A stretch of DNA of 64,000 bases from Calliopum simillimum (lineage: Eukaryota; Arthropoda; Insecta; Diptera; Lauxaniidae), in contig OX638369.1 in assembly GCA_951812925.1 (NCBI GenBank), positions 47,983,061 through 48,047,060 of the forward strand. Direction: 5' to 3'. The notes under the pieces are model-generated. The model ran no database searches and was not told where the DNA came from. It saw only the letters and a program-made list of their open reading frames with translations. The translations under genes and the position numbers were made by a program. Below are positions 13,301 to 21,049 of the stretch, one piece after another (the stretch's first letter is position 1; each line of letters starts with the position of its first letter).

Positions 13301-16300
13301 TTTGGTCCGGAAACCGAAAATGAAAAAAAATAATGCGATTTTCGGAATCAGCAGCCCATTTTACATATAAAATGGATAGTGGCATTCACTGGGAATTTTG
13401 GCTGTAGACTAGTGTAATTTATGAAAAAAAAAAAAATTTACCGCTTAGGAATTATTCCATGTGATTCTCCATAATAGGGACTTTTCATCGTGCGACTCAC
13501 CACCGTTCACGAGTTATTGCAATTTAAAAATTAACACATTTGTATACAGGGTTTATTGCATTAGGTTACGAAGCTTCTGGGTGGTGATAGAGGAACCCTA
13601 AACTAACAAAAAATTGCACCTGGGAGAGTCGTAAATGTACCTCTGAGGAGTTATGAGGTTAAAACTGATTTTCTGACCTGTATTACAAAAAAAAATTTCT
13701 CTTTGGTCACCCTAGAGTTAAAGAGAAAACTTTTTAATAAGAAACTTTTAGATATTTGTATGAGCTTTCTGGACCTTTAAAGTTCATATTTTAAATTTTT
13801 TTTTTTTAAATCCTCGGTGGCGGCCATTTTAGTATGAAAAAAACTTATTAACACACTCATTTATAATTTCTTTTTAAATCCTCATTAAATTTTCTTTCAT
13901 TGCGTAGTACATTTGTCATACCAATTTTTTAATTTGAGGTCCGAAAAAAAAACTTTTCTATGTAACACACGGGTTACTCACATGCGTTGCGCTGCGTACG
14001 ATGTGCGCGCTGCATGCGCTGGCCTTTATCTACTGAAGCCTTCAAACGGTTTGTTCTTGAAAAGTATTTTTTCTGACCTCAATAAAAAAAATTGGTATGA
14101 CAAATGTACTACCGATTTAAAGGAAATTTAACAAGGATTTCCAAAAACTTATAAAAGGGTATATTAGTAGAACCTATATCATACTTAAATGACCGCTAAA
14201 GTCAAAAAGTAGGGAAGCAAACTTAGCGAAATTTTTTTAAACCCTATAAACCAAATGCATTCCTAGAAAGCTCATACAATTTGCGAAAAGTTTTTCTCTT
14301 AAACGATAGGGTGACCGAAAAATTCAGTTTTAACCCTATAAGTCTTCAGGGGTTCTTTTAAGACCCTTTCACAGGTGCAATTTTTGATAGTCTAGGGCTC
14401 CTCTATCACCACCCAGAAGCTTCGTACCCTTATGCAATACACCCCTTATACGCGTCAAAAGAAAGACGGTTAATATGTCATTTTCAAAGTTTGATGGAAT
14501 TAAATCTGACTGTCATGTATGTGCAAATTCTGAAAAAGTGAAACGTCTGACATTAAAATTAAATTGCGATAGTCACAAAACAAGTGAATTTTTGAATTTA
14601 AGGACCGGCTTCAATTCGCTGAAAATATATGTACTTGCTAAAAACCGTCGCGACCTACATAGTTCTATATTTTAATGTCGGACGATCCACCTTTTCTAAA
14701 TTTTCCAATATTTGTGTTTGCAAGATGATTTTCATTATTTACTTCCACACATGCAGTTATATTTTTACCTTTGCCACTAATTTTCCATAGTATTTTTGAC
14801 ATGTAACACATATTGGGAGATTCTGGAATGGGTTTTAAATTATGGATATGGATAAAATACGAAATACGAAATTTCCTGTCTCTATGACAGCAATCAAAAA
14901 CACACACTTTATAAAATGGTTTATTTAAATCACAAATGTTTATTTTCACACGGTACAATTGTTTATTTCACTATTTATTACATTCAAAATCTAATATCAC
15001 AATTAGCACTTTATTTACTTTCACTGGCACTGTGTGTACAACTCTTTCACTTTATTGCTTAAAATCAACTGTGTTGCAACTCTCATGAACAGCTCCTTTT
15101 ATACCCGGATGAACTTTCTAGAATTGCATTAGCGAAACATCTGGCAACATCTCGTTGATTCTTTCGGCTAATAGTTTCCTGACAAAAGTTGGCATCACTG
15201 TCAAGTACTCTTGTGACGTCACTGGTTCTGTTCTCGAAATGTCGCGAAGTTTCTTTTCATGTGTTGTTATTTTTCGTCACAATAGTATAAAAATGTTAGA
15301 CTACTCCTAATGAAAGCTTTTATCGACAATTGTATTAATAATAATAAGGAAATGTCTATACGGGGCGTTCCGCGTACGCGAAAGCTCCTCTCTCTCTCTC
15401 AATTTACTCAATTGGCGTACGCGAAACTCAATTAGCGTACGCGAAATCCAGTGAAGTTTTTTCCCCCGGGGAACTTGATTAATTTATGTACTGATCCGCG
15501 GCCGAAGGCCGCCCACTTACCCCTACTTTTATGTAAAATTACTGTTGTAACGAAAATGCGTCCCGGGGGAAAAAACTTCACTGGATTTCGCGTACGCTAA
15601 TTGAGTAAATTGAGAGAGAGAGAGGAGCTTTCGCGTACGCGGAACGCCCCGTATAGACAGACTCTAATAATAATAATATCAACTCATTTATCTTTTACAG
15701 CACAAATAACGTATCCAAGCGACTATTCGACATAGTGCAGGATGTACTGGAATTTTTCGTAGTTTTTATACGCATATTTTTGGAGTTTTTTCAAAATGTA
15801 ATCGAAATATTTCATCCAAAAAAATTAAAGGATATAAGCGGTGAAATAGTTTTGGTAAGGTTAAAATAATAAAATTTACTAATGGAAATGTTGCTTTGCT
15901 TTGATGAGTTACATATTTTTTTCGATTAGATAACTGGGACCGGCCATGGTATTGGCCGAGAACTTGCACTACATTATACAGCCTGGGGCAGTACAGTCAT
16001 TTGTGTCGATATTAACGAGAAGAATAATGAAGAAACTGTCAAAAGAGCAAAACGTCTTATACAGGGCACTGTGCATAGTTATATGTAAGTCAATATGTGT
16101 GCTTTTAATGGGGGTTATCGTGAATCAAGATTCCCGGGGAATTTTCGAAGACTGCCGTGCATTCTCTATTGCAGTTTAAGAAAATTCCCCCCAATATGTT
16201 TTCATATCTCAAAAACTAAAAAAATCCCTCTATATCCCTCTCATAGCTGTGACGTTTCAAACCGCGAAGAAGTTCTTAAACTAGCAGATAAAATCAAAAC

Positions 16301-16939
16301 CGAAGTTGGTTTAGTTTCAGTGCTGGTGAATAATGTTGGCATTATGCCAACACATCCCTTGGAGCGGCATACCCCGGAAGAGATACGTCGTGTTTTTGAA
16401 ATAAATGTTTATTCACAATTTTGGACAATTGAAGCATTTCTGCCACATATGAAACAACAAGGACGTGGTCATATCGTCTGCATGTCATCAATTGCAGGTA
16501 TTGTCGGCTTGGCTAATTTAGTGCCGTATTGTGCTACAAAATTTGCAGTTCGTGGCATGATGGAGGCATTACATGAGGAATTGCGTGATGGTCCTTATAA
16601 AGACTTTGTAAGTTTGGTTTTTCTTTCGAAGGTGCTGTAATCCATATGGTAATCTAAAATTTTTGTTAATTGATTTAGATCAAAACTACAACAATATATC
16701 CCTATATGACAAACACTGGCCTTTGCAAGCGTCCAAAAGTTAAATTTCCATCAATGCTTGGCTTGTTGGATCCAAAGGAAGTTGCCAAATATATTGTGGA
16801 AGCACATCGAAGAAATATATTGGAGACAACGATACCAGCCAGTTTGCTTTATATCAACAATTGGTGTCGTCTTTGGCCATATAAATGTGGCATTCTACTT
16901 AAGGATTATATTGATAGCGGAGTTGAATCAGATTTGTAA
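4312..16939 (+). CDS. Short-chain dehydrogenase/reductase, SDR16C / 17beta-HSD11/13-like (5 exons)
   Basis: Coding exons are 4312-4334, 15701-15854, 15930-16084, 16247-16607 and 16679-16939, totalling 954 nt (317 residues plus stop). All junctions are GT-AG with matching phases. A hydrophobic N-terminal segment (about residues 17-45, rich in F, V, I and L) is expected to anchor the protein to the ER or lipid droplets. The Rossmann fold follows: TGTGHGIG at 61-68 binds the dinucleotide, CDVS at 112-115, NNVG at 139-142 (usually NNAG). The catalytic set is N164, S192 and Y205-x3-K209 (YCATK). The family oxidises or reduces retinoids, steroids or fatty alcohols with NAD(P)(H); the substrate cannot be read from sequence. 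Length is normal for the family. Intron 1 (11.4 kb) is full of mobile elements. The tiny first exon is inferred from phase and splice consensus; the other four are secure. Confidence 0.85.
4536..4680. mobile_element. Short MITE with about 30-bp terminal inverted repeats
   Basis: The left end has ATCTGTGG then AAGGAAAAACTGCT; the right end has AGCAGTTTTTCCTT then CCACAGAT, so the ends mirror each other. The 145-bp unit has no ORF. It lies in SDR intron 1, 200 bp after exon 1. No clean target duplication is visible. Confidence 0.5.
5412..5652. repeat. Palindrome of about 240 bp in SDR intron 1
   Basis: Arms of about 110 bp (outer GGCATTTCTCAGAAAC and complement, inner AAAATCATTACTATTTTGAG) surround a 30-bp loop. 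A weaker outer pair, GCCTGTTTC near 5324 and GAAACAGGC near 5985, suggests this is the core of a larger decayed element. Confidence 0.6.
6624..7322. mobile_element. Foldback element, family FB-1, second copy
   Basis: The ends match those of the element at 2839-3456: TCATTTGG near the left edge, AAATGACTAG at the right, and the shared block TTTCGATGTGCTCTTTCAGAAT on the left with its complement on the right. The central part differs from the first copy and has its own weaker symmetry (for example TCATGAACGATAAATCGG). The edges are approximate. Confidence 0.6.
7368..8260 (-). mobile_element. mariner element with internal deletion, complete ends
   Basis: Inverted ends of about 28 bp (TTGGTGTATGCATTAATTTC type) lie between TA dinucleotides at 7366-7367 and 8261-8262, the mariner target. 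Reading the minus strand, a start codon at 8092-8090 opens an N-terminal DNA-binding region reaching a CREWFR motif near 7945. The sequence then jumps to the part just before IWWDQLD and continues with HDNARPH (second catalytic Asp, near 7760) and DLAPSDYHLF (third). The first catalytic Asp region, roughly 400 bp, is missing, so the 893-bp copy cannot encode a working transposase. It resembles mauritiana-type mariners. Confidence 0.9.
8667..9433. mobile_element. piggyBac-type MITE with TTAA target duplication
   Basis: Inverted ends CCTTAGAACYGTG lie between TTAA at 8663-8666 and TTAA at 9434-9437, the piggyBac signature. Three imperfect palindromes of the form GGGCACTGNGTGCC lie near 8683, 8873 and 9374 and look like subterminal transposase-binding repeats. 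No transposase ORF is present. The interior (about 8930-9180) is distantly similar to 6180-6390. Confidence 0.75.
9991..10876. mobile_element. Non-autonomous element with TA target and GGGTAATGTGG repeats
   Basis: Inverted ends GAGTAASTTAGGGTAATGTGG lie between TA at 9989-9990 and 10877-10878. The motif GGGTAATGTGG, or its complement, recurs near 10018, 10356 and 10657 inside the element. No ORF of note is present. The TA duplication suggests the Tc1/mariner superfamily; assignment is inference. Confidence 0.68.
10879..12350. other. Intronic DNA of SDR intron 1 without recognisable elements
   Basis: AT-rich, with no ORF over 60 codons and no clear inverted repeat. 11030-11170 is more complex sequence (CAACAAGTCAACAAACACAG, TGACGTCA at 11109) and could hold an enhancer, but nothing proves this. 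Confidence 0.4.
12351..13546. mobile_element. Foldback-like element with diverged inverted arms
   Basis: The left arm (12351-12510) and right arm (13370-13546) are inverted relatives. Shared blocks include TATGGAGAATCACATG, ACACTAGTCTACA and CAGTGAATGCCA. The interior is AT-rich and contains an 82-bp piggyBac-type insertion. The edges are approximate. Confidence 0.6.
12533..12614. mobile_element. Miniature piggyBac-type element, 82 bp
   Basis: It begins CCCTCTAA and ends TTTAGAGGG between TTAA at 12529-12532 and 12615-12618. The interior is almost wholly palindromic (GGGTCATTTTGACC repeated in both orientations). The flanking host DNA is itself symmetrical (GAATATTTTTGTAGA on the left, complement on the right), so the true element may be longer. 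Confidence 0.6.
13546..14450. mobile_element. Foldback element with arms of about 300 bp
   Basis: ACGAAGCTTCTGGGTGGTGA near 13569 is mirrored at 14410-14430, and TATTGCAT at the left edge is mirrored at the right. The blocks AGGGTGACC and AAAAGTTTTTCTCTT also pair between the arms. The element abuts the previous foldback. A separate palindrome occupies its centre. Confidence 0.65.
13904..14112. repeat. Central palindrome with GC-rich loop
   Basis: The arm GTAGTACATTTGTCATACCA is mirrored by its complement ending at 14112. The 90-bp core is unusually GC-rich for the region (GCGTTGCGCTGCGTACG). It may be a separate element inserted in the foldback or the foldback's own loop. Confidence 0.5.
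15070..15258 (-). promoter_or_regulatory. Heat-shock-type promoter on the minus strand (HSE cluster plus TATA box)
   Basis: A TATA box (TATAAAAG on the minus strand, 15103-15096) is preceded by a perfect three-unit heat-shock element at 15111-15123 (GAA, TTC, GAA, each 5 bp apart). Further upstream, 15226-15258 holds seven units in exact 5-bp phase (TTC, TTC, GAA, GTC, GAA, TTC, TTC), only one of them imperfect. Downstream on the minus strand (15075-14930) is A-rich, G-poor leader-like sequence with GTGAAAGTAAATAAAGTG, resembling fly hsp70 leaders. No hsp70 ORF follows. It could be a promoter relic, part of an element, or the start of a non-coding heat-shock transcript. Confidence 0.55.
15354..15658. 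mobile_element. GC-rich foldback with GCGTACGC motifs
   Basis: Arms of about 110 bp are nearly identical inverted copies starting GTCTATACGGGGCGTTCCGC. The palindromic octamer GCGTACGC recurs in both arms, and a (CT)n tract lies in each. The left arm has one extra copy of the block CAATTRGCGTACGCGAAA. The core contains CCGCGGCCGAAGGCCG. It ends about 40 bp before SDR exon 2. Confidence 0.8.
15701..15854 (+). CDS. SDR exon 2 (membrane anchor region)
   Basis: Acceptor TCTTTTACAG, donor GTAAGG. It encodes residues 8-59, an amphipathic to hydrophobic stretch typical of the membrane-associated SDR16C/17beta-HSD11-13 group, ending just before the nucleotide-binding motif. Confidence 0.85.
15930..16084 (+). 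CDS. SDR exon 3 (nucleotide-binding motif)
   Basis: Acceptor TTCGATTAG, donor GTAAGT. It begins with ITGTGHGIG and carries the acidic residue of VICVDIN that usually selects NAD(H) over NADP(H). Residues 60-111. Confidence 0.93.
16247..16607 (+). CDS. SDR exon 4 (active site)
   Basis: Acceptor CCCTCTCATAG, donor GTAAGT. It carries NNVG, the catalytic Ser of MSSIAG and the YCATK motif, with the usual 13-residue Ser-to-Tyr spacing. Residues 111-231. Confidence 0.95.
16679..16939 (+). CDS. SDR exon 5 (C-terminus, stop)
   Basis: Acceptor ATTGATTTAG. It opens with IKTTTIYPYMTNTG, the segment after the active site that usually begins the substrate loop, and ends at TAA 16937-16939. Residues 232-317. 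Confidence 0.93.
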   Translation: MKTTTIYPYMTNTGLCKRPKVKFPSMLGLLDPKEVAKYIVEAHRRNILETTIPASLLYINNWCRLWPYKCGILLKDYIDSGVESDL

Positions 16940-17015
16940 AACTTGAGTTCGTGTAGTTAAGATATTTTTTTCTATTTTTGTATACATACATATATATTGA
17001 GATAAAGCGGATATT

Positions 17016-17021
17016 AATAAA
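17016..17021 (+). promoter_or_regulatory. Candidate polyadenylation signal of the SDR gene (AATAAA)
   Basis: AATAAA lies 77 bp after the SDR stop codon, a plausible distance for a short 3' UTR. Confidence 0.45.
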
Positions 17022-17275
17022 TATACCAGGGGGACATAAATTTATTTCTATCGTTTTCATGATAATTAAGAATGGACGCGTTTTTTTGTTATCCTTACTG
17101 TTGATCTGCAGATGGTGACTTGTGCAAATAGATTGAAGATGATCCAGGACCACAAAGTTTGTTGAAAAAACAGGGAACAATTTTACTTTTGCGAATTTTG
17201 TTGTTTTTTTTTGCCCAAATAGGGCTCTGGGAATTAATTACAACAACAACAACTTCCGCTCGAACCTACTTTCGC

Positions 17276-17625
17276 AGATATACTTAGCTATCGGAAGATC
17301 GGGATATATCTTTTATAAGTTAAGCGTGCGCGAAATTCGAAATTCGCGAAATTAGGAGTAAGTGGGCAGCTCAGGATTTAAAACTTCCAAAAATCCAACA
17401 CCGGCTTCGCGGCTGATCAGTCTATAATATATCCAACACATAGTTTGCTAGCCAAATTGTGCGCAGCGTACGCAACATTTTTTAGCGTACGCTGCAACAC
17501 TAAATTAATCATGCGTAATCAAGCTCCCCGGGGGAAAGAACTTCTATGGATTTCGCGTACGTAAGTCTTCCGAAAGCTTTTTTCGCGTACGCTAATTGAG
17601 CTTTCGCGTACGCGAGTCACCCCGA
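17276..17625. repeat. Decayed relative of the GCGTACGC foldback
   Basis: It shares CTCCCCGGGGGAAAGAACTT, GATTTCGCGTACG and GCGTACGCTAATTGAG with the element at 15354-15658, plus several more GCGTACGC octamers. Symmetry is weaker. With the first copy it brackets SDR exons 2-5. Confidence 0.5.
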
Positions 17626-17639
17626 ATAGCCATTCTCTT

Positions 17640-19390
17640 AATTTAATGTAACGTAATTTAATGTAATGTAATTTTATGTTGCCAGCGGGCCATCAACTCA
17701 AAAAAGAGAGTGTTATAGCGATTTCAAAAAGTTGTCATATAGGTGTCATATGACACCCTTCAATTTTAAAAATTTCATAACATCAAATCACATCAACTTT
17801 GGCATAAAAAAAAATTATAATATAAATTTTAACATGAATAATTACACGTCGAGTCGTGGTGTTATGCTTTTTTCAGACCTTGAGACTTTTATTCAAAAAG
17901 TTTTTCAAATAATTTGCTGAAAATTTGATCTAATACAATTTCCTAAAACTTTTATTTCGAAAAGGTTACAAAAAACTCGTAATACCTTATTCCCATTTGC
18001 CTGGTTAACCAGATGAATGCTGATTAAGCACTAACCAGGATAGTTTTCCATATAAAAAGCTTTTCGATTTGTATGGAAAAGATTAGCTAGTTTTTAAATA
18101 ATTACATCATTTAACCCAAAAAATCGGCAGGTGGCATATCCAAATTCAAAAAATCCCAGGGAAATTAGGAAATTTCCTTTTCTTTTGACAAATGCAAAAT
18201 GTAAACAAATAAAACATTTTAAATAAAAAGCAAATTAAAGCTAAAATCAAAAATGTGTTCGTCTCAATTGTTTTACAAAAAAAATTTAAATAACGAAATA
18301 TATAAAAATATATTTGAAAAAAGTGAAAATAGTACCGTGATTTGGTAAACGCCAAAAAAGCGTCATTGAAATGATAGATGACTCATCCAGGTAAAAGGTG
18401 TGAACGTAGTTCTGTGATTATCATGATTTTCTGATTTTAGGCAAGTGAGCATAGGGTATAAGATGAAACTTAAAAAATAAAAATTTTTTGTAAAAATTAC
18501 TTTTATTTCAATGTAGGCAAATTAGTTAAAAAAGTCTTTAATACCTAATTTTGTTGAACAATCACCAATTTTGATCCGAGATGGCTCATTTTGTTCGTAA
18601 TTGAATTAAGAAAAAAAACCAAGACTTTATATTTATGCAATTTTTGAAAAGGTTGAAAAATTGTTTTTGAAAAAACAAGTCGAAACAAAAATATCCGTTT
18701 TGGATGTACTTGTCAGCGATTAATCTGAATCTGGCATCAGAATTGCTATTCTTGTATAGTTTCCGAGATATCCTACCCCAAACGAAAACATCAACTTTTT
18801 CACCTGATTGCCTCACTTAGAATGCCCCATGTGCAACCTATTTTATTAAACCTAACTTGGCACGTCATGGCTAATAAACTGCTTCTCTAGGTTCTCAACA
18901 TACCGAGTTAATAAATTTTCAAATGATGCCAAGAAGTAAGAACTTTTTTCTTTATATAAAAAAACATATTCTTAAACACCCTGTTCATTGTCTAAGAAAA
19001 TTTCTTAGTCACCTTATTTATCAAGCAAAAGTGAACGTTAACACTGGCAATAAGCAAAACACGGAGAACAAAACAAAAGTGGCAACTAAAGCAGAAACAG
19101 CAACATAAATTTATTTATCATATTCAGAAATTTCCCAAAATAACGCAGACAACTTTCGCTGAACGTACCCCGTGGTAGCTATTGTGAAAAAATCTGCTCT
19201 TGGTGAATTTATAAACTTTATTTAATAAAAAATACACTTAAATTGATAATTATAATTGACAAAATACAAATTCCTCGCCAGTTAATTGCTGCAATTGGAG
19301 TTTCAGTCTTCAATTATATTATTATTACGTTTTGATTTCTGTAAGTCTTGAACAAATTTCTAACCTGTAAATTTGCCGTATATTAAGAAA
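17640..19390. other. Intergenic DNA between SDR and the LINE
   Basis: AT-rich; I see no gene. Short ORFs at 18586-18816 (minus) and 18923-19108 (plus) have no recognisable domain and biased composition. 19100-19390 precedes the LINE ORF1 and may be its 5' UTR. Confidence 0.45.
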
Positions 19391-20058
19391 ATGGATGATG
19401 CTGGGGGGATAAAAATCCCCTTAGCAAGAGAACCCAGGAGTGGAAGTTCTAGCAGAAATAGAAATAATAAAAAACTGAGAACTGCTGTTTCACTAACTAA
19501 TATGGAGACTTTGACTTTTACAAGTCCAGATAATATGACAATTACAATCCCGGAAAAGACAAAGGCTGTAGGAAATGTCACAGTCATTCAATATAGATAT
19601 AACAATTCTCATCAAGGAGCCTTCTTGATTTACATTGACTCAGCTATTGATACAAATGGAGACCGCAAGTCCATAAATGCTATTTCACTTTGCAGATTGT
19701 TAACAAAATTGAACATTGAAGGTATTACTGAAATTGCAAAAATTGGTTTTGGACGTTGTAAGGTAATCTTTAAAAGCGCAGACGCGGCTAATGCGTTAAT
19801 TAATGAAGAAGATTAGTTGAAAATAGTTATGTTCCCAAACGTTTTGCTCATTTTGTTTCTAAGGTTGGAATTATTTTTGACATCCCATTGGATATCGACA
19901 TGGATGAACTACGCAATGCTTTAATCTCACCTACTCCAATTTTGAGAGCTATTCGTGTGGAAAGGCGTGACCCTTCAAACGGGGATGAGAAAATTGCTAC
20001 CAGAAGAGTAAAATTAATTTTTGACGGGCTGGAGATCCCTAAAAAGATCGGTTTTGAA
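19391..20058 (+). pseudogene. LINE ORF1, N-terminal part
   Basis: ATG at 19391 opens a basic N-terminus (SRNRNNKKLR) followed by an RNA-binding-like region. The frame stops at 19816 and resumes one base off (VPKRFAHFVSKVG), so a single-base deletion is likely. Coding is cut at KKIGFE by the insertion starting at 20059 and resumes in frame at 30884. Confidence 0.8.
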
Positions 20059-20075
20059 CAGACCTTGAAATTTTT

Positions 20076-20300
20076 ATACTTTTATTCAAAAAGCTTTGCA
20101 AATAAAAGTTTTTGAAAACTTTTATTGCATGAAAGTTTATAAAAACTTTTATTTTTAAAAGTTTTTAAAAACTTTTTCAAAAAACTTTTAAGAAAAACTT
20201 ATAAAAATAAAAGTTTTTTATAAAAGTTTTAAAAAACTTTTATTTTTAAAAGCTTTTTCTAAAAGTTTTTCAAAAAACTTCACACATAAAAGTTTTTTTT
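20076..20300. repeat. Left subterminal AAAAGTTTTT repeats
   Basis: About twenty short inverted copies of ACTTTTA / TAAAAGT lie just inside the left end. The matching region at the right end is 30606-30868. Such clusters are often transposase-binding sites; that role is inferred. Confidence 0.65.
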
Positions 20301-20419
20301 TTGTATAAAAACATGGCGAAAAAAAATACCTTGAAAAAAATCCAGTGACTGAATGAATTATAAGAAATTACATGCTTATCTATAGAGCTGGAAGATAAAA
20401 TGTGACAGTTTTGGGCTCA

Positions 20420-21049
20420 TTTTGGTGAAAAAATTTTATCGCACCAATCGTTGGGGAAAGGTGGAAAATAGATTTTGGACATGACCAGAAGAGTCCCCGA
20501 CACCTCTAAGTAACCGTTTTGGGCCCAGTTTTGTAAAAAATATTTATTGCACCAATCGATTGGAAAATGTGGAAAATAGATTGTGGACATGACCAGGGGT
20601 GTCCCCGATCCCTCTAAGTGACCGATTTGAGCCCATTTTGGTGAAAAAATTTTACTGCACCAATCGACGGGGAAAGGTCGAAAACAGATTTTGGACATGA
20701 CCAGGGGGGTCTCCGATTCTTCTAAGTGATCGATTTGGGCCAATTTTGGTGAAACATTTTTATTGCACCAATCGATGGGAAAAGGTAGAAAATAAATTTT
20801 GGACATGACCAGAGGTGTCCTCGACCGCTCTAAGTGACCGATTTGGGCCCATTTTGGTGAAAAAATTTTATCGCACCAATCGATGGGGAAAGGTCGAAAA
20901 TAGATTTTGGACATGACCAGGGGTATCCCCGATCCCTCTAAGTGACCGATTTGAGCCCACTTTGGTGGACAAATTTTATTGCACCAATCGATGGGAAAAG
21001 GTGGAAAATAGATTTTGGACATGACCAGAGGAGTCCCCGACACCTCTAA
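20420..21049 (-). repeat. 108-bp satellite array 1 (about 6 units)
   Basis: Tandem units of 108 bp contain ATCGATGGG, GGACATGACCAG and GATTTGGGCCCA, reversed relative to arrays 2 and 4. Because 108 is a multiple of three, the minus strand stays open for 211 codons as a 36-residue repeat (WCDKIFSPKWAQIGHLE type). I take this as a by-product of unit length. A last fragment resumes at 24213 after the foldback insertion. Confidence 0.85.

Noticed and set aside
14665..14958. 97-codon minus-strand ORF as the product of the heat-shock-type promoter
   Set aside because: It lacks an ATG at its beginning, shows no heat-shock protein sequence or other recognisable domain, and is interrupted soon after.
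14930..15300. Solo LTR of a gypsy or BEL element
   Set aside because: TATA plus AATAAA on the minus strand looks LTR-like, but no LTR ends, target duplication or second copy are visible, and the phased heat-shock elements fit a heat-shock promoter better.
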